This document shows positions 1 to 7,069 of a DNA stretch of 11,426 nt, in pieces. How positions within the stretch are numbered: position 1 is the stretch's first letter; each line of letters starts with the position of its first letter. The notes under the pieces are model-generated. The model was not told the origin of the DNA. It was given only the letters and a program-made list of their open reading frames with translations, and ran no database searches. This DNA comes from Collinsella sp. TF05-9AC (GTDB lineage: Bacteria > Actinomycetota > Coriobacteriia > Coriobacteriales > Coriobacteriaceae): contig NZ_QSSH01000040.1 of the NCBI RefSeq assembly GCF_003438495.1, positions 934-12,359 of the forward strand. The letters run 5' to 3'. Position numbers and translations under genes: made by a program.

Positions 1-2
1 GC

Positions 3-95
3 GGGGCCCCGGCGGCCGATGTCGCGCGCGCCGTGGCCCAGCTGGAGCGCGCCGCCCAGGCGGTCGCCGACGCGATGGAGGCCGCGAGGCCGTAG
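3..95 (+). CDS. C-terminal end of an unidentified protein (5' truncated by the window)
   Basis: An open frame enters from the left edge (first full codon at base 3) and stops at TAG 93-95. It encodes about 30 residues ending in ADAMEAARP. The visible part is rich in Ala, Glu, Gln and Arg with hydrophobic residues at helix-like spacing, so it is probably an amphipathic helix or short coiled coil. Third positions are almost all G or C, which supports real coding. It lies directly upstream of the transfer operon promoter and could belong to a transfer or relaxosome gene, but too little is visible to name a family. Confidence 0.5.
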   Translation, partial: GAPAADVARAVAQLERAAQAVADAMEAARP

Positions 96-108
96 GGTGC
101 GATTGTGA

Positions 109-152
109 AGGGTTGGTATAGGGGTAGAACAGGGGTATAATAGGGGCAACAC
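109..152 (+). repeat. Four imperfect 11-bp G-rich direct repeats over the promoter
   Basis: Consecutive 11-bp units start at 109, 120, 131 and 142: AGGGTTGGTAT, AGGGGTAGAAC, AGGGGTATAAT, AGGGGCAACAC. The AGGG start is constant and the period equals about one helical turn, so bound proteins would line up on one face of the DNA. The units cover the -35 and -10 of the operon promoter, which is where a repressor would sit. The RHH-like protein encoded immediately downstream is a candidate autorepressor (inference). Confidence 0.5.
113..141 (+). promoter_or_regulatory. Sigma70-type promoter of the transfer operon
   Basis: A perfect -10 hexamer TATAAT at 136-141 follows a -35-like TTGGTA at 113-118 (4 of 6 matches to TTGACA) with an ideal 17-bp spacer. 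It lies 37 bp upstream of the ATG at 179, in the only sizeable gap before the operon, and overlaps the phased G-rich repeats at 109-152. Confidence 0.65.
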
Positions 153-178
153 ATAAGGGTCGTCGAACGGAGATTGCC

Positions 179-883
179 ATGCCGACCATCAAGCCAAAAC
201 GCACATTCGTCTACTCATCCGAAAGCGCCAGGCGCGCCCTCGAGGCCGCCCTCGCGGACCGCTGTGAGGTCAATCGCACCAACATGAGCCAGGAGATCGA
301 GAGTATCCTCATCGGCGCCCTCATTCCGCATGACGGTGGGCTCGCCGAGCGCGCCATGACGCGCATCTATTACGGGCAGACTGGGGTGCGCGACGAGGTT
401 GCGGCCGCGTTCAGCGATGCGGCCGCCGTATACGACTGGGAGACCGGAACCTCCGACCTTCGGCCGCTCGTCGAGATTGCTGCCCAGCAGTCGCTCGGAG
501 CGCTGATCGACGCGTCGAAGGAGGAGGCCGACGGCTCGCGCCCCATCTACCATCTGAGGACCTGCTGGGACTCCGTGTGCAGCCGTCTGCACCACGTCTG
601 CGAGAGCGACCCGGACAGCCGCGAGGCCCTGTCGGCCGCCGTCGACGAGGGCGTCGCCCGCGATCTCTCCCGCGCCCTCGATGCCGGTTGCAAGATGGTC
701 GAGGCGAGGGCGTTCTTCGACATCGCCCTGCGCAACTGGGCCGTCCTGGGCGGGTTCACGTACACCTATCGGTCCCTCATGGACGTCGTTGGCCTCGCCG
801 ACGAGTGGCCCGAGACCGCCCGCGCGCGCGAGGACCTGAAGGAGTGTCTGTGGTCCATCTCTGACGGCCGAGGCGGCGAGTGA
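179..883 (+). CDS. RHH-like N-terminal DNA-binding protein, first gene of transfer operon
   Basis: A 234-aa soluble protein of no recognised family. Residues about 8-50 read like a ribbon-helix-helix fold: a short strand (RTFVYSS), a helix (SARRALEAALADRC) and a second helix beginning NMSQEIESILIGALI. Such domains occur in relaxosome accessory proteins and autoregulators of transfer operons. Residues about 55-234 are acidic, Ala-rich and probably all helical, with no motif I know. The ATG at 179 is preceded by CGGAG (168-172) at good spacing and by a clear promoter. The gene ends 1 nt before the coupling-protein ATG, so the two are translationally linked. Its position suggests either a relaxosome accessory protein that helps the relaxase bind oriT, or a repressor acting on the 11-bp repeats upstream. 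The RHH assignment is by eye and moderate. The C-terminal function is unknown. Confidence 0.7.
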   Translation: MPTIKPKRTFVYSSESARRALEAALADRCEVNRTNMSQEIESILIGALIPHDGGLAERAMTRIYYGQTGVRDEVAAAFSDAAAVYDWETGTSDLRPLVEIAAQQSLGALIDASKEEADGSRPIYHLRTCWDSVCSRLHHVCESDPDSREALSAAVDEGVARDLSRALDAGCKMVEARAFFDIALRNWAVLGGFTYTYRSLMDVVGLADEWPETARAREDLKECLWSISDGRGGE

Positions 884-884
884 C

Positions 885-2849
885 ATGGATCTTGGTCGAT
901 ACCGCAGCACCGCTTTCCTGGCAGCGGCCTTCGCCGCCGTCATCGATATAGCTCTCTATCCAATCGTGGCCCCTGCGATCGCGTGCGTGGTCGCAGGGGC
1001 CGCTTTCGACTGGTTGGGGTGGCTCGACGCCATCGGCCTGGACCTCTGGGAGGCGTTCTGGACGTCCGGCGAATGGCTCTGGCACATGCCGTTCATGCTC
1101 GCCGGCTTCGCGCTGGCGTTCTTGATTCTGTTCGGGTACTCGGTCGCCAGGGAGGGGGAGCGCACCCGTGAGGTCGAAAGCGGTATCTACGGCGACGCCC
1201 GCGTCATCCGCGGCGCGGCGGAGCTCGTCCGCCGGAACGATTTCTGGGACGGTCGCGGGACACCGGAGAGGGCTGGGCTCGTCCTCGGCGCGACCGCGAA
1301 GGGCTATTGGTTCGACTCTTCCGTTCCCCATGCGCTGACCTGCGGAAAGACCGGTTCAGGCAAGACCCAGCTTCAGGTGCTTGAGACCATGCACCTGACG
1401 TTTGCGGCTGGTTGGAGCGTCGTTTCCACCGGCAAGCCCGAGGTCCTTGAACTCACGGCCGACAGGGCGTGGGGACTGGGATACAAGGTTGTTGTCCTCG
1501 ATCTGACCGGCTACCCGGGGGCAAGTCGGTACAACCCCATCGGCCTTGTCGTCGATGCCGTCGAGGCTGGGGACACCGATGCGGCCGTGAGGACGGCCCG
1601 CCAGGTCGCCGTCGATCTCATCCCCATCGGCGGAGAGAAGAACACCTATTTCCCCAAGGCCGCGCGCAACATGCTCGCTGCGTGCATCCTCGTCGTCTGC
1701 ACCGCCGATATCCCGCGCAGGCGGAAGAACATGGCGAGCGTCGCCGCGCTCGTCGAGCGCGGGACCGCCGGAGACGACCCGAAGGACCCATCCGCACCCC
1801 TCAAGGACTACATTCGCAACCTCGGCCCGTCGCACCCGGCGTTCTCGCCGGCGTCCGACCTCCTCGGGGACGGCGGCGCGACGACCGCCGGAAAAAACGT
1901 CGTCTCGACCCTCAAGGAGGCCCTGAGCATCTTCTCGGACGGCGCGCTCCGCGCCGTGACGTCCGAGAGCAGCGTGTCGATCCGCGACCTCATCGAGAAG
2001 AAAACAGCGGTCTATATCGAGATGCTGGACGAGGGCGACCCCTACGGCGTCGTCTACACGTGCTTCCTCGACCAGTGGTGGCAGGTGGCGCAACAGGTCT
2101 GCAAGGAGAACGGCGGCCGGATGCCGCACGAGACGGCGCTCGTCCTCGACGAGATCGGCAACCTTAACGTCAAGGTCGCGTGCCTGCCGGCTATCGCGAC
2201 GCTCGGCCGCAGCATGAGGATCCATGAATATTTGTTCGTGCAAAATTTAAAACAATTGAATGCATATAACGAACCAGGCGACGGCGGGGCCGGGCGCGAC
2301 AAGCTGATAGGCTCCATCGGCACCAAGGTCGCCCTGTCGCTCTCGGAACCCGAGGACTTCAAGTTTTTTACCGCACTCGCTGGAAAACGGACGGTGCGCT
2401 CGATGGGAACTTCCAGCCAGAGGGGCCAGGGCCGCGCCTCAGTCGGGACGAGCTACAGCGAGGCTGCCGTTCCGCTGATTAACGAATGGGAGTGGCAGCA
2501 GCGCATCCCCATCCGCGACGGGCTCATCGCCATCAAGGGCGGGGAGAACTCGAAGCCGGGCCGCGAGGGCGTGTTCGAGCTTCCGCTCGACTATGCCAAC
2601 CGCACCCCGGCGGGCTCCTTCTTCGGGCTCGGCGACGAGGAGGCGGAGCGCCAGAAGCGCTCCGCCTACTACGCCCGCGCCAAGGCCTCCGCGCAGAACG
2701 AAGTGTATGAGGTGCCGGAACCGTGGTGTCCCGAGTTCAACGTTGGCGATGAGACGGACGATGATGACGAGATCGCGCCCGACGACGTGTTCAAGGCTGA
2801 CGAGGAGAACGCGACGTTCGAGGACGAGTGGGCCGCGTGGGACGAGTGA
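885..2849 (+). CDS. VirD4/TraG-type type IV coupling protein (conjugative DNA-transfer ATPase)
   Basis: A 654-aa membrane-bound ATPase that recruits the relaxase-DNA complex to a type IV secretion channel. The N-terminus has a hydrophobic stretch at about residues 10-40 and a second membrane helix at about 68-88. A typical coupling-protein entry segment follows (YGDARVI). The Walker A motif is GKTGSGKT at residues 154-161 and the Walker B motif is LVLDEIGNL with D422 and E423. The conserved QNLKQL segment follows about 25 residues later. The last ~40 residues are strongly acidic (runs of D and E), like coupling-protein tails that contact the relaxosome. The start ATG lies 1 nt after the upstream stop, and the relaxase begins 13 nt after this stop. 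A stretch at 2225-2274 is conspicuously AT-rich within an otherwise GC-rich gene. No other secretion-channel genes are in the window, so they may lie to the left or be supplied by another element. Confidence 0.93.
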   Translation: MDLGRYRSTAFLAAAFAAVIDIALYPIVAPAIACVVAGAAFDWLGWLDAIGLDLWEAFWTSGEWLWHMPFMLAGFALAFLILFGYSVAREGERTREVESGIYGDARVIRGAAELVRRNDFWDGRGTPERAGLVLGATAKGYWFDSSVPHALTCGKTGSGKTQLQVLETMHLTFAAGWSVVSTGKPEVLELTADRAWGLGYKVVVLDLTGYPGASRYNPIGLVVDAVEAGDTDAAVRTARQVAVDLIPIGGEKNTYFPKAARNMLAACILVVCTADIPRRRKNMASVAALVERGTAGDDPKDPSAPLKDYIRNLGPSHPAFSPASDLLGDGGATTAGKNVVSTLKEALSIFSDGALRAVTSESSVSIRDLIEKKTAVYIEMLDEGDPYGVVYTCFLDQWWQVAQQVCKENGGRMPHETALVLDEIGNLNVKVACLPAIATLGRSMRIHEYLFVQNLKQLNAYNEPGDGGAGRDKLIGSIGTKVALSLSEPEDFKFFTALAGKRTVRSMGTSSQRGQGRASVGTSYSEAAVPLINEWEWQQRIPIRDGLIAIKGGENSKPGREGVFELPLDYANRTPAGSFFGLGDEEAERQKRSAYYARAKASAQNEVYEVPEPWCPEFNVGDETDDDDEIAPDDVFKADEENATFEDEWAAWDE

Positions 2850-2862
2850 GGGGGCGGTAAAC

Positions 2863-3831
2863 ATGACGGCTATCAAACAGGTATCGGTGACCAGTGCGCA
2901 GCATATGAAGAGTCTTGCTGGTTATCTCGACAGGTCGAGCAATAAGCATGACGCACTCGACCTCGACTCCCGGAATCTCAACGACCCGGAGAACTGGGCT
3001 CGCGAGATGGACCGCACCCGCGATGCCTATGGGCACAACGAGTCCGGCCGCAAGGGCTCGAAATGCACCTACTGCTACCACCAGATCATCGCCTTCAATC
3101 CAGACGAATGCGACGTCAACGGTGGTAGGCTCACCAGGGCCGGGTGCATGGGATTCGCCCGCGAGTGGGTGGAGCGCTACTATCCGAACCAGGAAGCCGC
3201 CTGGGCGCTTCACCTCGAGCACTCGAAGGACGGAACGGACCGTTACGCCGTGCATATCGCCATCAACCGGACCGACCTCGAGACCGGACGCAGGCTCGAT
3301 GAGGGCCGAGCAAGCCGTCAGAAGGTGCTCCACGCGTCGAGGATGCGCGAGATGGACGAGAGATGGGGTCTCTCGCAGCTCGAACGCGGCCAGAGGAATA
3401 GCAGGTCCCATGCTCGCCAGGAGTCTCCCGGCGAGCGGAGGGCCCGCGAGGCCGGCCGCGCGTCGTCGCCGCGGTTCGAGACAGATCTTGACCATGTTCG
3501 CCGCGTCGTACGCGAGAGCGTTCGCGAGGTTGCCGCCTCGGGAGCCCCCAACAAGATGCGCGCGCTCAACGAGGCGCTCGAGAAGAGAGGGGTTCATATG
3601 CGAATGAGCCGAGACGGGCGGGCGAAGGCTAGGGACGTGGTCTTCGAGTATCGTTCGACCTACGACCGCAGAGACGGCCGCGGCAACCGTATAAGGGTTT
3701 CCGCAATCCGCGGACATCGTCTCGGTCGCGGGTTCAGCATCGCCGGTATCCAACATGCCCTGGGCGTCGGCATGGCCATGTACCGCATGGCCGAGCGCGC
3801 CATGGACGACGGGAACGGTAACGATATGTGA
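2863..3831 (+). CDS. MobA/VirD2-like relaxase (mobilization nuclease)
   Basis: A 322-aa protein that would nick oriT and stay attached to the transferred strand through a tyrosine. I chose ATG 2863 because GGGGGCGG lies just upstream at 2850-2857 and it follows the coupling-protein stop by 13 nt. The frame stays open further upstream but that part overlaps the coupling protein. The candidate catalytic residue is Y21 in LAGYLDR. The metal-binding histidine region is HLEHSKDGTDRYAVHIAIN (H117, H120, H131), the expected place and shape for motif III of MOBP-like relaxases. However, the usual HxH pair reads A-V-H here. The C-terminal half is very basic (Arg-rich, about 190-310) and suits DNA binding. 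No primase or helicase domain is fused, so this is a small mobilization-type relaxase. The gene closes the transfer operon and is followed by the rep leader. Confidence 0.85.
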   Translation: MTAIKQVSVTSAQHMKSLAGYLDRSSNKHDALDLDSRNLNDPENWAREMDRTRDAYGHNESGRKGSKCTYCYHQIIAFNPDECDVNGGRLTRAGCMGFAREWVERYYPNQEAAWALHLEHSKDGTDRYAVHIAINRTDLETGRRLDEGRASRQKVLHASRMREMDERWGLSQLERGQRNSRSHARQESPGERRAREAGRASSPRFETDLDHVRRVVRESVREVAASGAPNKMRALNEALEKRGVHMRMSRDGRAKARDVVFEYRSTYDRRDGRGNRIRVSAIRGHRLGRGFSIAGIQHALGVGMAMYRMAERAMDDGNGNDM

Positions 3832-3897
3832 TCGATGCTCAAGATGAGGAAGCGCGAGCGAGGGCATCCGGCATCTAAGGAGAAACCTCCGACGTGT

Positions 3898-3927
3898 CTA
3901 TATAGAATGTATATACTTTCTATATAG
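3898..3927. promoter_or_regulatory. TATATA array 1 (3 units), operator upstream of rep
   Basis: Three 8-bp palindromes, CTATATAG (3898-3905), GTATATAC (3909-3916) and CTATATAG (3920-3927), are separated by exactly 3 bp, so their centres are 11 bp apart. Viewed as a whole, 3894-3907 and 3918-3931 form a perfect 14-bp inverted repeat around a 10-bp centre. The same units recur upstream of parA and upstream of the methyltransferase. The best candidate binder is the RHH protein at 6815-7060. Confidence 0.8.
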
Positions 3928-3955
3928 ACACTTTTCGCTTAGAGCAGTGTAAAAT
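3925..3955 (+). promoter_or_regulatory. Weak candidate promoter for rep
   Basis: TAGACA (3925-3930, 5 of 6 matches to TTGACA) and TAAAAT (3950-3955) are separated by 19 bp, longer than ideal. The -35 overlaps the third unit of array 1, so a protein bound there would block RNA polymerase. Support is limited to these matches. Confidence 0.3.
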
Positions 3956-4075
3956 AACTTTATCCTTAACATACGTCCTGTAATGCCATAGGTATTCCCC
4001 TCGGGGTGGCTCCTAAGGTCTTTACCTCACTCCGTTTCTTTTCATCTGTTTCATGCAAGCCAGAGGAGAGTTTTT

Positions 4076-6157
4076 ATGCCAGTCTCGCGTCACAAGGCCC
4101 AGAGCAAACACGACGGCTACTGGTACGAGGATGAGCGCCACAAGAACCAGCAACGTAACGAAATGCTGTTCAATACTCCGGGGTGGTATTGGTGTGATGC
4201 CGACTCGTTCTATCGCTCGCTCTTTCCGGAGGGTAGCTTGCAGAAGAAGGGTGCTGATTCAGACGGTAAGCCCAACCTCATCGTCCTTGAAGATACGGGT
4301 AAGGAGATTGACCATGGCACCGACGCGAAGGGCAACAAGCTCGTCAAGCGTGTCATGCACCGCTACACGGTCCACGACGATCTCGACGAACTTGAGCATC
4401 TGAGAGACGTGTCTATCTCACAGAACACTTTCATGTTTCTCGCCCCGGTCAGTTACTACGGCAAGAGCCGCAACAGTAAGAATGCTCGTTTTCTGCACGC
4501 AATCATGATCGACCTCGATTACGTCGGGACTAGGCAGCTGGTGAACCTGCTGCACGAGATGGAGCGCGGTGTCATTCCCTATGCAAACTATCTCGTCAGC
4601 TCAGGAACCGGGCTTCACGTCGTGTACAAGCTCGATCGTCCCGTGCCACTTATGACCCGCTATGTCACCGGACTACAGGTTTTGAAGCGCGAACTGACCG
4701 ATAGGGTCTGGAACGCCAACACGAGCGATAGCGACCCCGACAAGAAGCAGAGCCAAGGCATATTCCAGGGGTTCCGCATGGTTGGCACCGCGACGAAGCT
4801 CAATGGCGATATTGGTAACCCCAAGTACAAGCAACCCTACGCTGTCGAATGCTTCTCGCACGACGAGACGCCGCCCGCCACTATCCCTTACTTGCTCTCC
4901 TTTATCCCGAGGCTAAGGGACAAGGAGGACATGGAAGGTCTCGACGCGCTCAGCGCCCTCACGAAGGAGGTTCGCAAGACGACCCCGATAGCCGAGGCCA
5001 AGGAGAAGTGGCCGGAGTGGTACGAGAAGCACGTCGTCAACGACGAGCCTCTGGGCGGGTGGCTGTATGGCCGTGCGGCCTATGACCGCGTGCTGAGTGT
5101 CATCAGGGAGCATGTTTCGGTGAGTCACCGCTATTGGTGCATCTTCTATCTGGCCGTAATGGCGAACAAGTGCGGCGTGCCCCAAGACGAGCTCGAGGAC
5201 GACGCCTACGGTCTTCTTGAGCGGTTCGATGCCCTGTCAGTCGAACCTGACAACAGGTTCACCGCCAACGACGTCGCAGCGGCCCTTGAAGCCTACGAGG
5301 GCGGCTTGGCATCGGGAAGGGCAAGGCGGTACACCCAAGATTTCTGCGAGCGCAAGGCAGCGGTCGAGTACGGTGAGAAGATGGGGCACGGGAGCAACCC
5401 GCCGGAAAAACGGCTTCCGAAGGACTTGTCGCTCAAGAAGGCCAGGTACGAACGTGATCTCAAGCAGGAGATGAATGGCACCACCTGGTGGAACAAGGAC
5501 GGCGCACCGAAGAAGGCCATGCAAGTATGGCGAGCCGCAGCCGAGAATCCCGGCCTGAGCGTCGCCGCCCTCGCCCGTAAGGCCGAGGTCTCTAGGCCGA
5601 CTGTGTACAAGTGGCTCAAGCCTGGCTGGGAGGCCGAGTATGCCGCGACGATGCGCAAGGATGAAACATCTCGACCCACGCCGCGACCGGCTCGGCACAA
5701 AGTCATCGAGGAGCAGGCGGAGCAATTCAAGAGGCGATACGCTGAGGACAGCGGTGCGTTCGAGGCAATGGTCGTTCGCCACATCGCCTCGCATCCATGG
5801 GAGCCGTTCGGCCAGACGGCGGCGTTTTTCGGCCTACCCGATGCTGCTGCCGTCGAGAAGATTGCAAGCAGAAACAAGACCGAGCTTGATAGGGCAAGGC
5901 TCGGGCTTGATGAGCGTTTCCGCGCGTGGAACTCTGAGACTGACGACTACTTCGACGCCATGACCGCGGCCAGGGTCTTGGGCAGGTTCGATGAGTTTAT
6001 GACTGCCCGTGCGAGCGGTGTTCAGTCATCGATTGAATGGGCGAGGAGCGAGATCCCTGCCGCCTTCGCGCATCTGCAAGAGATTAGGGCTGAGGGACGT
6101 CAGCCGACCGCCGAAGACCTTGTCGCAGTAAAGGAAATGTATATACACTCTATATAG
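4076..6157 (+). CDS. Plasmid replication protein with archaeo-eukaryotic primase domain and HTH
   Basis: A 693-aa replication protein. The N-terminal third carries the three signatures of the archaeo-eukaryotic primase superfamily: the metal-binding pair IDLD (D146 and D148), SSGTGLHVVY with H181, and a basic motif FRMVGTATK (R234, K241). It therefore probably makes primers or acts as a primase-polymerase at the plasmid origin. Residues about 330-410 (GVPQDELEDD, FTANDVAAALEAY) resemble the helical domain that follows the primase core in plasmid Rep proteins. Residues 494-514 form a clear helix-turn-helix (LSVAALARKAEVSRPTVYKWL), plausibly for origin recognition. No Walker motif is visible, so a helicase would come from the host. 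ATG 4076 has AGAGGAGAG at 8-nt spacing. The final codons and the TAG stop lie inside the second TATATA array, which controls parA. Codon choice is less GC-biased than in the transfer operon. Confidence 0.82.
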   Translation: MPVSRHKAQSKHDGYWYEDERHKNQQRNEMLFNTPGWYWCDADSFYRSLFPEGSLQKKGADSDGKPNLIVLEDTGKEIDHGTDAKGNKLVKRVMHRYTVHDDLDELEHLRDVSISQNTFMFLAPVSYYGKSRNSKNARFLHAIMIDLDYVGTRQLVNLLHEMERGVIPYANYLVSSGTGLHVVYKLDRPVPLMTRYVTGLQVLKRELTDRVWNANTSDSDPDKKQSQGIFQGFRMVGTATKLNGDIGNPKYKQPYAVECFSHDETPPATIPYLLSFIPRLRDKEDMEGLDALSALTKEVRKTTPIAEAKEKWPEWYEKHVVNDEPLGGWLYGRAAYDRVLSVIREHVSVSHRYWCIFYLAVMANKCGVPQDELEDDAYGLLERFDALSVEPDNRFTANDVAAALEAYEGGLASGRARRYTQDFCERKAAVEYGEKMGHGSNPPEKRLPKDLSLKKARYERDLKQEMNGTTWWNKDGAPKKAMQVWRAAAENPGLSVAALARKAEVSRPTVYKWLKPGWEAEYAATMRKDETSRPTPRPARHKVIEEQAEQFKRRYAEDSGAFEAMVVRHIASHPWEPFGQTAAFFGLPDAAAVEKIASRNKTELDRARLGLDERFRAWNSETDDYFDAMTAARVLGRFDEFMTARASGVQSSIEWARSEIPAAFAHLQEIRAEGRQPTAEDLVAVKEMYIHSI

Positions 6158-6179
6158 AGTGTATATACTATCTATATAG
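6139..6179. promoter_or_regulatory. TATATA array 2 (4 units), candidate parS/operator of parA
   Basis: Four 8-bp palindromes alternate GTATATAC (6139-6146), CTATATAG (6150-6157), GTATATAC (6161-6168), CTATATAG (6172-6179), each separated by 3 bp. Bases 6139-6168 form a perfect 30-bp palindrome. The second unit ends exactly on the rep stop codon TAG. The array ends 19 bp before the parA start, the classic place for an autoregulatory centromere of a ParA-RHH partition system. Confidence 0.85.
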
Positions 6180-6198
6180 GCAAATTGAAGGGAACTCG

Positions 6199-6825
6199 AT
6201 GATTATCTCGACAATCAACCTGAAGGGCGGCGTCGGCAAGACGACCACGGCCATAGCTCTCGCCACCGCCGCCGTTCGCGACGGCAAGGACGTCGAACTG
6301 TACGACTGCGACCCGCAGTCGAGCGCGAGCCTCTGGGCGATGATGGCCGAGGAAGCCGGCGACCCCCTGCCGTTCCCCGTTACGCCCGCCAACGTCGCGA
6401 CCGTCCGCATGGCGGGGCACAGACTCAAGAGCACCGAGGACAAATGGCTCTTCATTGACTGCCCGCCCAACGGGCGCGTCATGGACGAGGCGGCGGACTG
6501 CTCCGACCTCATCGTCGTCCCGACCACGACTGGACCAGCCGACATGGTGAAGACGTTTGAGACGACGGATACCCTCGGAGCAAGGGGCTTTCTGTTCGCT
6601 ATTCTGCTCACCCGCGTGCTCCCCGGCACCCTCAGCCTCAAACAGTCCCTCGGCGAGCTTGCGGACCGCGACACCAGCTACTTCGACTACCAGATTCCTA
6701 GCCGCGAGGGCTTGAAGAACTTCTTTGGCAATTCCTTCGGCGATGACCTGTACGGCTATGAGAAGGTCTACGAGCAAATCAAGCAGAGCATCAAGGAAGA
6801 CAAGGAGGCCTACGGTGCCAACTAA
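6199..6825 (+). CDS. parA: ParA-type partition ATPase (small, type Ib-like)
   Basis: A 208-aa P-loop ATPase of the ParA/MinD family that would move plasmid copies apart by ATP-dependent binding to the nucleoid. The deviant Walker A box KGGVGKTT is at residues 9-16 with the signature K9. DCDPQSSAS follows at about 37-45 and the Walker B-like LFIDCPP at about 84-90. There is no N-terminal helix-turn-helix, so this is a short ParA that relies on a separate partner for autoregulation. That partner is the overlapping RHH gene. The ATG at 6199 has GAAGGGA (6187-6193) at good spacing, 19 bp after array 2. The stop overlaps the start of the next gene by 11 nt, so the pair is translationally coupled. 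The family assignment is very secure. The direct role in partition follows from the pairing. Confidence 0.93.
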   Translation: MIISTINLKGGVGKTTTAIALATAAVRDGKDVELYDCDPQSSASLWAMMAEEAGDPLPFPVTPANVATVRMAGHRLKSTEDKWLFIDCPPNGRVMDEAADCSDLIVVPTTTGPADMVKTFETTDTLGARGFLFAILLTRVLPGTLSLKQSLGELADRDTSYFDYQIPSREGLKNFFGNSFGDDLYGYEKVYEQIKQSIKEDKEAYGAN

Positions 6826-7060
6826 GCGACCGCAGCGCCGCACCGCCCCCGCGGCGGAGACGGCCAGCATGACCCTCATGGGCAACCAGGACCTTCAGTA
6901 CAAGGGCGACTCAACCAGCTCGCGCAGGAAGGATAAGTGCATCACCTTTTGGGTCACCGACGAGCAGAAGGCCGAGATCTCGGCCTTCGCTGCCGAGCAC
7001 AACACGACCGTCTCACGCCTTATTGTCGAGGGGCTTGAATTGCGGATGAATCAAGGATAG
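6815..7060 (+). CDS. Ribbon-helix-helix partition/repressor protein (ParB-like partner of ParA)
   Basis: An 81-aa protein starting at GTG 6815, with AAGGAGG at 6802-6808 and 6-nt spacing. The frame is open further upstream, but no start there has a comparable site. Residues 41-78 form a textbook RHH: strand KCITFWVT, helix DEQKAEISAFAAEHN, then VSRLIVEGLELRMN. The N-terminal 40 residues are basic and flexible (KRPQRR), as in RHH partners that stimulate ParA ATPase through a basic tail. The coding region overlaps parA by 11 nt. Its stop codon directly abuts the third TATATA array at 7061. It most likely binds the 11-bp spaced TATATA units as stacked dimers, serving as centromere protein and repressor of rep, parA and the methyltransferase operon. 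The fold call is strong. The binding target is inferred from location and symmetry. Confidence 0.85.
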   Translation: MPTKRPQRRTAPAAETASMTLMGNQDLQYKGDSTSSRRKDKCITFWVTDEQKAEISAFAAEHNTTVSRLIVEGLELRMNQG

Positions 7061-7069
7061 TTATATAAG
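7040..7069 (+). promoter_or_regulatory. Weak candidate promoter for the methyltransferase-nuclease pair
   Basis: TTGCGG (7040-7045) and TATAAG (7064-7069) are 18 bp apart within the end of the RHH gene and the first unit of array 3. Transcription would start inside the array, so a bound RHH protein should repress it. The -35 match is modest, and the AT-only array offers other -10-like sequences. Confidence 0.3.

Larger units (their letters stand above)
3832..4075 (+). other. AT-richer rep leader and candidate replication origin
   Basis: A 244-bp gap with no convincing gene. It contains the first TATATA array (3898-3927). The AT-rich stretch at about 3932-3990 includes TTATCCTTA (3960-3968), which matches 7 of 9 positions of a DnaA box. 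A small hairpin-prone segment lies at 3989-4015: TAGG/CCTA outer pairing with CCCCTCGGGG inside. A pyrimidine-rich run at 4021-4052 precedes the rep ribosome binding site AGAGGAGAG (4062-4070). The combination fits an origin or copy-control leader placed just before the initiator gene. That role is inferred, and no iterons other than the TATATA units are visible. Confidence 0.4.

Noticed and set aside
1356..2243. Minus-strand open frame of 295 codons opposite the coupling protein
   Set aside because: Antisense shadow created by high GC at third positions. The opposite strand encodes the Walker motifs of a known family.
2791..3867. Long minus-strand open frame of 358 codons opposite the relaxase
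   Set aside because: It mirrors the GC-rich relaxase gene in antisense. The relaxase frame has a ribosome binding site and recognisable motifs, while the antisense product resembles nothing I know.
3880..3891. GGAG-AAAC-CTCC dyad after the relaxase as a terminator
   Set aside because: Only a 4-bp stem and no T-run follows, so it is too weak to call.
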